Shown in pieces: positions 42,203 through 46,261 of a stretch of DNA of 46,261 bases. The stretch is from Deltaproteobacteria bacterium. GTDB taxonomy: Bacteria; Desulfobacterota; Binatia; Binatales; Binataceae. Position 1 is the first letter of the stretch. Every line of letters starts with the position of its first letter. The notes beneath the pieces are model-generated. The model was not told the DNA's origin and did no database searches. It saw only the letters and a list, made by a program, of their open reading frames with translations. The stretch spans positions 1 through 46,261 of the forward strand of contig JAFAHS010000401.1 in the NCBI GenBank assembly GCA_019237115.1, in the 5' to 3' direction. The translations under genes were made by a program, and so were the position numbers.

Positions 42203-42630
42203 CGCCGGCGCGCTCGCTCGATCGTGCGCCGATGCAATGAGACCGCAAAACGCTGCACGACGGCTTGGGCGAGCGTGGCGCTCGACCAGGTGGGATCCGC
42301 AGACCGGATAAAGGCCAGGATCTCGGCGTTGAGCTTGAGTGGCCCGCGCCGGCCACGCCGTTCGTCGAGCAGTCCCAGCATGCCCGCTTCTGCGAATGAG
42401 TCGGCCACCAGATAGTAGGCGGGTCGCGAGTAGCCATGGATCGCAGCGGCTTCGCTGGCGCTCAGCCCGTCGATGATGTGGGCCCGCAGCATCTCGTACT
42501 TGACCTGAACCTTGTCGGCGGCGAGGAAGAACCGCCGCTTGCCGTTGAACAGCGGCGCACTGACTTCGGTGGCATTGGGGTGCAGGAGTTTGGCCGCAGC
42601 CAGCGCTCTCAGACGCATCGCAGTGTTCAT
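42199..42630 (-). CDS. Helix-turn-helix protein of the recombinase operon
   Basis: A 143-residue protein with a homeodomain-like helix-turn-helix: GLSASEAAAIHGYSRPAYYL (about residues 54-73) and a second helical part LAQAVVQRFAVSLHRRTIER that resembles a second DNA-binding module, as in IS-type HTH_29/HTH_32 domains. AGGTGG-like sequence precedes the ATG at 42630. First gene of the operon; probably regulates the recombinase or binds the element ends. Confidence 0.75.
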   Translation of the reverse strand: MNTAMRLRALAAAKLLHPNATEVSAPLFNGKRRFFLAADKVQVKYEMLRAHIIDGLSASEAAAIHGYSRPAYYLVADSFAEAGMLGLLDERRGRRGPLKLNAEILAFIRSADPTWSSATLAQAVVQRFAVSLHRRTIERARRR

Positions 42631-42813
42631 CACCGCCCCACCTCAGCACCCTAGTTCCTATCATAAATCGGTAGCTCCGTCTACTCTTTAACGCCGCTCT
42701 ATCGCTGTGACCTCGATCGCGTCGTCCGTCTTTCGCGCATATTGAACTTGTCATACCGTTCTCTGGAAGATCGCCTTTCTGCAAGCGACCGACAATCCTA
42801 TACATCGCGGTCT

Positions 42814-42826
42814 TCATTAGTAGACA
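42814..42826. repeat. Direct repeat, right element end
   Basis: Second copy of TCATTAGTAGACA. On the minus strand, with the base at 42827, it reads ATGTCTACTAATGA, supplying the start codon of the target ORF. Confidence 0.7.
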
Positions 42827-42827
42827 T

Positions 42828-43368
42828 AAAACCTCTCACCGGTGTTCGCCGACGCTCACGAAAACGACGCTCAGGCTGCACGTAAAGAGCCGCGGATGCC
42901 GCCTCGAAGCTGAGTTCTGCCCGGAAGATCAGCTTTGCGTTCCTACCATGGTCAACAAACTGGCGATGCTGACCTGTTGGTTATAGTTGGATCGCGTTCC
43001 AGGTGGTCAGTCGAATCATCAGACAATTCAGGCGGTCTGTGTTGATGAATCCGATCTACGGGGAGACTTCAGAGCGCGAATCAAGAAGGCAGGCGAGCAG
43101 CCCGAAGCGAGATGCGAGCCGACGCGCGCGCAAAAGTGATGCTCGGCGAGGCCCCGTCGCGTCGTAGCCGGAGTCCTCCATTATTTCGATACGGTGCAGC
43201 GCGCGCTCACAGACTGTCTCGATCGGGAAGCCCTCGCCCAGGCCAACTGAAGAACTGAAGGACGCCTGCCTTCATCGCCAGGTGCTATCCACCGACTGCC
43301 GGCCAATAGCATGCCGATCCGCCGTTTGCCCATTAAAGCGACGAGAACTGCTTAGATGCATGCGGACA
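42828..43368. other. Intergenic with a possible gene-end fragment
   Basis: About 540 bp. A plus-strand segment near 43165-43249 reads PRRVVAGVLHYFDTVQRALT then DCLDREALAQAN-stop and looks like a decayed protein C-terminus; I cannot name it. The rest is unrecognised. Confidence 0.35.
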
Positions 43369-45018
43369 TCAGCGCTTGGCTACATTGAACACGGCGTCAA
43401 CCTGTCCTTTGCAGTCCGTGCCTGAGTAAGAACCGCGCAAACGTGATCCGTCTTCTACGATCACACCATCGTAGCTTCCTGCGCAGGGCGCGACTTGCTT
43501 CAGGCGCAGGGTTGCGATTTTAGACCCCGCCAATGTCCCCGTGAGGATGCCGGATTTTCCCCGCTCGGCGATCCACGCGCCCTTCAGCTCTTTCCCGGCT
43601 CCCTCCAGCGTCAAAACGAGGCTCGCCGAAAAGCTGTCCCCTCCGGAGCTGCCGAATAACTGTCCGCCAAAAGTTCCCGTCACAACGCTGCCTATCAGAG
43701 CATTCGTCGGCGTCGTTTTGTTGTCCTGCGGTTTGGTCTGCGGTTCGTCTGTGATGGACTCGTCGCCAGAAACCACCGCGACCCGGGATTCCTTAGGTGG
43801 AGCATTTCGAAGTGCTTCCGTGCCGGCATCTGGAACCTGCACAGGCGCGGTCGCGGCTTTCACACGAGCGGCTCGGGGCGCAACTTTGCTCGGAAAGGCA
43901 TCCTCTTGCTTCGGCGCGGGTGGCAATTCCACCAACGTCACGCTCTCGGCCCTTTTGACGGGCGGCGCAGTGGCAACCACGCCTTTAACCTCCTTCGGAG
44001 CGGGCGCCGCAGCCGCAATCGCGCCGGTATTTCCGCGCGCAACTTTGCTCGGATAAGCATCCTCTTGCTTCGGCACGGGTGGCAATTCCACCACCGTCGC
44101 GCTCTCCGCCTTTTTGACGGGCGGCGCAGTGGCGACCACGCCTTTAACCTCCTTCGGAGCAGGCGCCGCAGCCGCGATTGGGCCGGTACTTCCGCGCGCA
44201 ACTTTGCTCGGATAGGCATCCTCTTGGTTCAGCCCGGATGGCAATTCCACCACCGTCGCGCTCTCGGCCTTTTTGACGGGCGGCGCAGTGGCGACCACGT
44301 CTTTAACCTCTTTCGGAGCAGGCGCCACAGCCGCTATTGCGCCGGTACTTCCGGGCGCAACCGGCGCGCCATCTTTGGCTTTCGGTTTCTTCGCGGCCAC
44401 CGGCGTCGCGATTTGGCCTGTTCCACCGACGTCATATCCCTGGACCACTTGAATCTTGTCGATACCACAGGCCAACAGCCGAGTCTGTGGAATTGACTTT
44501 GGCGGCTGGTATATGGATTTCGCCGCCGTAGGCTGACTTTGAACTGTCGGAGAGTTCGCACGCCACCAATCGGTTTCATCCTGCGACAGCTTAAAAGCGC
44601 TTTGGGCCCGATCGCAGAACTTCGTCACGAACTCTTTACAAGCCGTCGCGGTACCCTGGTCAGGGCTTCTGGTGCAATCCCGCGCCGCTGCAGCCCCTTG
44701 GAGCATTCGATTGCCATAAGATTGCGCACCCTGAATGGCCGGTAGTTCATTTCCCTTAATAACAGAGGGATTTCGCACGAATGCCGCCCCATAGGCATCG
44801 CCCCCGTTAGGCTGTGGCCGTGGGAAAAAATAGGCGCTTGAATCCATGATATTGTCCAGTCGCTTAATCGAGTCAGAGGATGGGGACGGCTGCTTTACCT
44901 GCGCACACCCCGACGACGCGACGACGATCGCGCACATCAAAAGCAAGCTGGATGACCGCGAATTCTTCGATCGCGTTCTGCATTCAAAACGCGGCGCCAT
45001 TGATAGCAATTCGACCAT
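43369..45018 (-). CDS. Repeat-containing lipoprotein of unknown function
   Basis: A 549-residue protein. GAGGTG lies 8 bp before the ATG at 45018. The lipoprotein signal is SLLLMCAIVVASSGC (lipidated Cys). The middle is three near-identical 53-residue repeats, each with an Ala/Pro-rich half (IAAAAPAPKEVKGVVATAPP) and a charged half (ESATVVELP ... EDAYPSKVA), probably an extended spacer. The C-terminal ~120 residues are a compact, Gly-rich domain (TGTFGGQLFGSSGGDSFSAS, GSRLRGSYSGTDCKGQ) with the look of a beta-barrel or sandwich. Likely anchored in the outer membrane. No function can be named. Confidence 0.7.
   Translation of the reverse strand: MVELLSMAPRFECRTRSKNSRSSSLLLMCAIVVASSGCAQVKQPSPSSDSIKRLDNIMDSSAYFFPRPQPNGGDAYGAAFVRNPSVIKGNELPAIQGAQSYGNRMLQGAAAARDCTRSPDQGTATACKEFVTKFCDRAQSAFKLSQDETDWWRANSPTVQSQPTAAKSIYQPPKSIPQTRLLACGIDKIQVVQGYDVGGTGQIATPVAAKKPKAKDGAPVAPGSTGAIAAVAPAPKEVKDVVATAPPVKKAESATVVELPSGLNQEDAYPSKVARGSTGPIAAAAPAPKEVKGVVATAPPVKKAESATVVELPPVPKQEDAYPSKVARGNTGAIAAAAPAPKEVKGVVATAPPVKRAESVTLVELPPAPKQEDAFPSKVAPRAARVKAATAPVQVPDAGTEALRNAPPKESRVAVVSGDESITDEPQTKPQDNKTTPTNALIGSVVTGTFGGQLFGSSGGDSFSASLVLTLEGAGKELKGAWIAERGKSGILTGTLAGSKIATLRLKQVAPCAGSYDGVIVEDGSRLRGSYSGTDCKGQVDAVFNVAKR
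43876..44352 (-). repeat. Three tandem 159-bp repeats inside the lipoprotein gene
   Basis: Exactly 3 x 159 bp (43876-44352), each coding 53 residues and lying end to end. Copies differ by scattered substitutions, several silent, so they are old enough to have diverged yet the length is conserved. Unequal crossing-over can change copy number. Confidence 0.85.
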
Positions 45019-45409
45019 GGCACGCACCTCAAAAACTTGTGGCTCTGCTCGAAACTGCCGCACCAACGGCCCGACAGAAACCGGGACGGATAATGCGGCA
45101 GCGCCCCTCGGCCGCTTGAGACAAACTTGCGCTCAGCGAAGTTAAGCACAGGCGTCTCTCCCTAGAAGTAAATATTGACCGTGGGAGCACATTTTGTCGC
45201 TAAATCATACTTTGTGCGTTTTGCGGTCATTTTCACCGCACGCACGCGATCCTCTGTGAGGGTGCACATCAGGCGGGGGAAGGATTTGAGATAAAGAACG
45301 TGGTCGAAAGATTCGTTACTCGGAATACGTCCTGGATTGGCCGCTTGGAATTGAATCCGCGAGGATCTTCGTCTGGGGGAACAGGGTTTTTCAACCCGAG
45401 GAGCGCGCC
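45019..45409. other. Divergent intergenic region
   Basis: Between the lipoprotein gene (minus) and the DUF1329 gene (plus). It should contain both promoters; I see no clear operator. AGGAG lies 6 bp before the GTG at 45410. Confidence 0.4.
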
Positions 45410-46261
45410 GTGATTAAAATGCACATTTTTGCGGGGGCTACTATCTGGATGCTGGTCAATTGTCCGGCGTTTGCCCAAGTCAAACCCGGAGATTTCATTA
45501 CCCCTGAAAACGCTTCTAAAGTAGCCTCTCTGGTCTCGCCGGGAGTCTTCTCGAAAGTACGCTACGGCATGACCATGAAGATTGTGGCGACCGAACGAGT
45601 AGATCCTCCGCCGCCCTACCATTCCGCGACCGAAGAATACGCAGGACAGGTGCGCTTATCCGACGATCGCCGCAGCCTGGTCGGTTACGTGGCGGGGGAG
45701 CCATTCCCGCTGATCGACGCGAATGATCCGGAAGTCGCGAACAAGATCGTCTGGAATAGTGTCTTTCGACCGATCACGACCGACGACTATGATCTTCGCT
45801 ACTATGACTGTGATTCAAGCTTCGAGCGCCACGGCCCGCAGGATAAGCAGCTGGAGTACTTCGAGATCGGCCACTATGCCGGTTACAATCTCGTCGGACG
45901 CACCGAGGTCAATCCTATACCGGCGGATCCGGACTTCACTTCGACCGGACGCTACTGGTTATTCGGTCTCTACCCGATTCTCTCACCGCAGGAGATTCGT
46001 GGTGCGGGCCTGATTCGTTGGCGTTATGCTGATCCGAAACGAGGGGACGACATTTGGTCTCTTTCGTCCGGAAGCCGCCGGTTGCGCCGACTGAACGAAT
46101 CGATCATGAGTTCGTCCGTGACCTCCCACGGAAGCTCGGCGCACACCTGGGATCCGGATCACTACTCCGGGTTTAACGCCAAGCCCGAGCAATATTTCTA
46201 CAAATTCCTGGGCGAGAAGGAAATGCTGGCCACGATGCACGCGATTCACTCGCCTGAAGTT
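45410..46261 (+). CDS. DUF1329-family exported protein (partial, runs off the window)
   Basis: The first 284 codons of a DUF1329 protein; the window ends in frame. AGGAG precedes the GTG at 45410, and an ATG three codons on is possible. Signal peptide GATIWMLVNCPAFAQ, then VKPGDFITPENASKVASLVS and WRYADPKRGDDIWSLSSGSR, both typical of this family, whose members are periplasmic proteins related to outer-membrane lipoprotein-sorting factors. They often neighbour RND-type transporters; whether that is so here lies outside the window. Confidence 0.85.
   Translation, partial: MIKMHIFAGATIWMLVNCPAFAQVKPGDFITPENASKVASLVSPGVFSKVRYGMTMKIVATERVDPPPPYHSATEEYAGQVRLSDDRRSLVGYVAGEPFPLIDANDPEVANKIVWNSVFRPITTDDYDLRYYDCDSSFERHGPQDKQLEYFEIGHYAGYNLVGRTEVNPIPADPDFTSTGRYWLFGLYPILSPQEIRGAGLIRWRYADPKRGDDIWSLSSGSRRLRRLNESIMSSSVTSHGSSAHTWDPDHYSGFNAKPEQYFYKFLGEKEMLATMHAIHSPEV

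Larger units (their letters stand above)
40297..42827 (-). mobile_element. Compact serine-recombinase integrative element
   Basis: Three genes with ATGA overlaps (HTH, 98-residue protein, large serine recombinase) occupy ~2.5 kb bounded by 13-bp direct repeats TCATTAGTAGACA (40297-40309 and 42814-42826). The left repeat lies inside the recombinase 3' end; the right one upstream of the operon. Joining the outer flanks through one repeat copy gives a 55-codon minus-strand ORF starting ATGTCTACTAATGAC, with a GAGAGG ribosome site 4 bp before it, ending at 40143. In the integrated state that ORF's start is separated from the rest by the element, and the recombinase runs on into it. In the excised circle the recombinase would stop after STNEDRDV. 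Confidence 0.7.

Noticed and set aside
40143..42630. IS607-type or Tn3-type transposon around the serine recombinase
   Set aside because: The recombinase is of the large type with a zinc ribbon and coiled coil; there is no TnpB or TnpA and no terminal inverted repeat, so an att-based element fits better.
1..46261. CRISPR array, rRNA operon or complete tRNA
   Set aside because: I saw no regularly spaced repeats of 24-40 bp with unique spacers, no rRNA segments and no complete tRNA.

Overview
The window is high-GC, gene-dense, single-chromosome-like bacterial DNA. Nothing in it fixes the taxonomy: there are no rRNA or housekeeping genes. The mix of an AAA/TPR adenylate-cyclase-type regulator, a cytochrome P450, a DUF1329 protein, a glutathione S-transferase, a patatin, truncated haemoglobin and many short exported proteins suits an uncultured soil proteobacterium-like lineage (Binatota/Desulfobacterota-type is a guess from gene content only). 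The region is accessory: small operons are separated by spacers full of broken genes and repeated scars.

Layout. 0-1.7 kb: a 12-bp inverted repeat with iteron-like core, a perfect hairpin and the 3' part of a tRNA-Gly(CCC) (a likely attachment site), then a vapBC pair and the first relic of a replication-primase-like gene tail. 1.9-3.1 kb: cytochrome P450. 3.4-6.5 kb: a small exported protein and two FtsX/MacB-type ABC permeases whose ATPase gene survives only as its last ~40 codons. 6.8-12.9 kb: exported protein, truncated haemoglobin, YSC84/SYLF protein, a prepilin-leader protein, a large protein of uncertain (Exordium-like) type and a membrane protein. 13-15 kb: broken pentapeptide genes and two adjacent single-domain class III cyclase-like proteins. 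15.1-18.9 kb: methyltransferase, membrane serine hydrolase, VOC-family protein, with a repeated ~100-bp gene-tail relic in every spacer. 19.2-23.1 kb: a wHTH + cyclase + AAA + TPR regulator broken by three lesions. 23.2-29.8 kb: NxxGxxAF-repeat exported protein, ester-cyclase pseudogene, truncated IS630-type element, second vapBC, a second copy of the inverted-repeat element abutting a sulfotransferase, glutathione peroxidase. 30-36.8 kb: MFS transporter, DUF2867 plus GbsR/MarR regulator, small exported protein, GST, patatin. 37.5-40 kb: antitoxin with a destroyed VapC and an EntS-like MFS exporter. 40.1-42.8 kb: a three-gene large-serine-recombinase unit bounded by 13-bp direct repeats. 43.3-46.2 kb: a repeat-rich lipoprotein and the start of a DUF1329 protein.

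The most interesting signals are structural. (1) The serine-recombinase unit looks like a compact ~2.5-kb integrative element: removing it between TCATTAGTAGACA repeats rebuilds a 55-codon ORF with its ATG and Shine-Dalgarno site, and the integrated recombinase borrows its last ~50 codons from that target. (2) The same C-terminal tail of an AAA/TPR cyclase-type protein lies as six separate degraded stubs, all on the minus strand and all in spacers. (3) The tail of a primase-like gene lies as four degraded stubs, all on the plus strand. (4) Two copies of a ~100-bp element with outward DnaA-box-like inverted arms and iteron-like core occur 27 kb apart, one next to the tRNA fragment. Together they suggest a region repeatedly used by integrative or replicating elements, with scars left behind.
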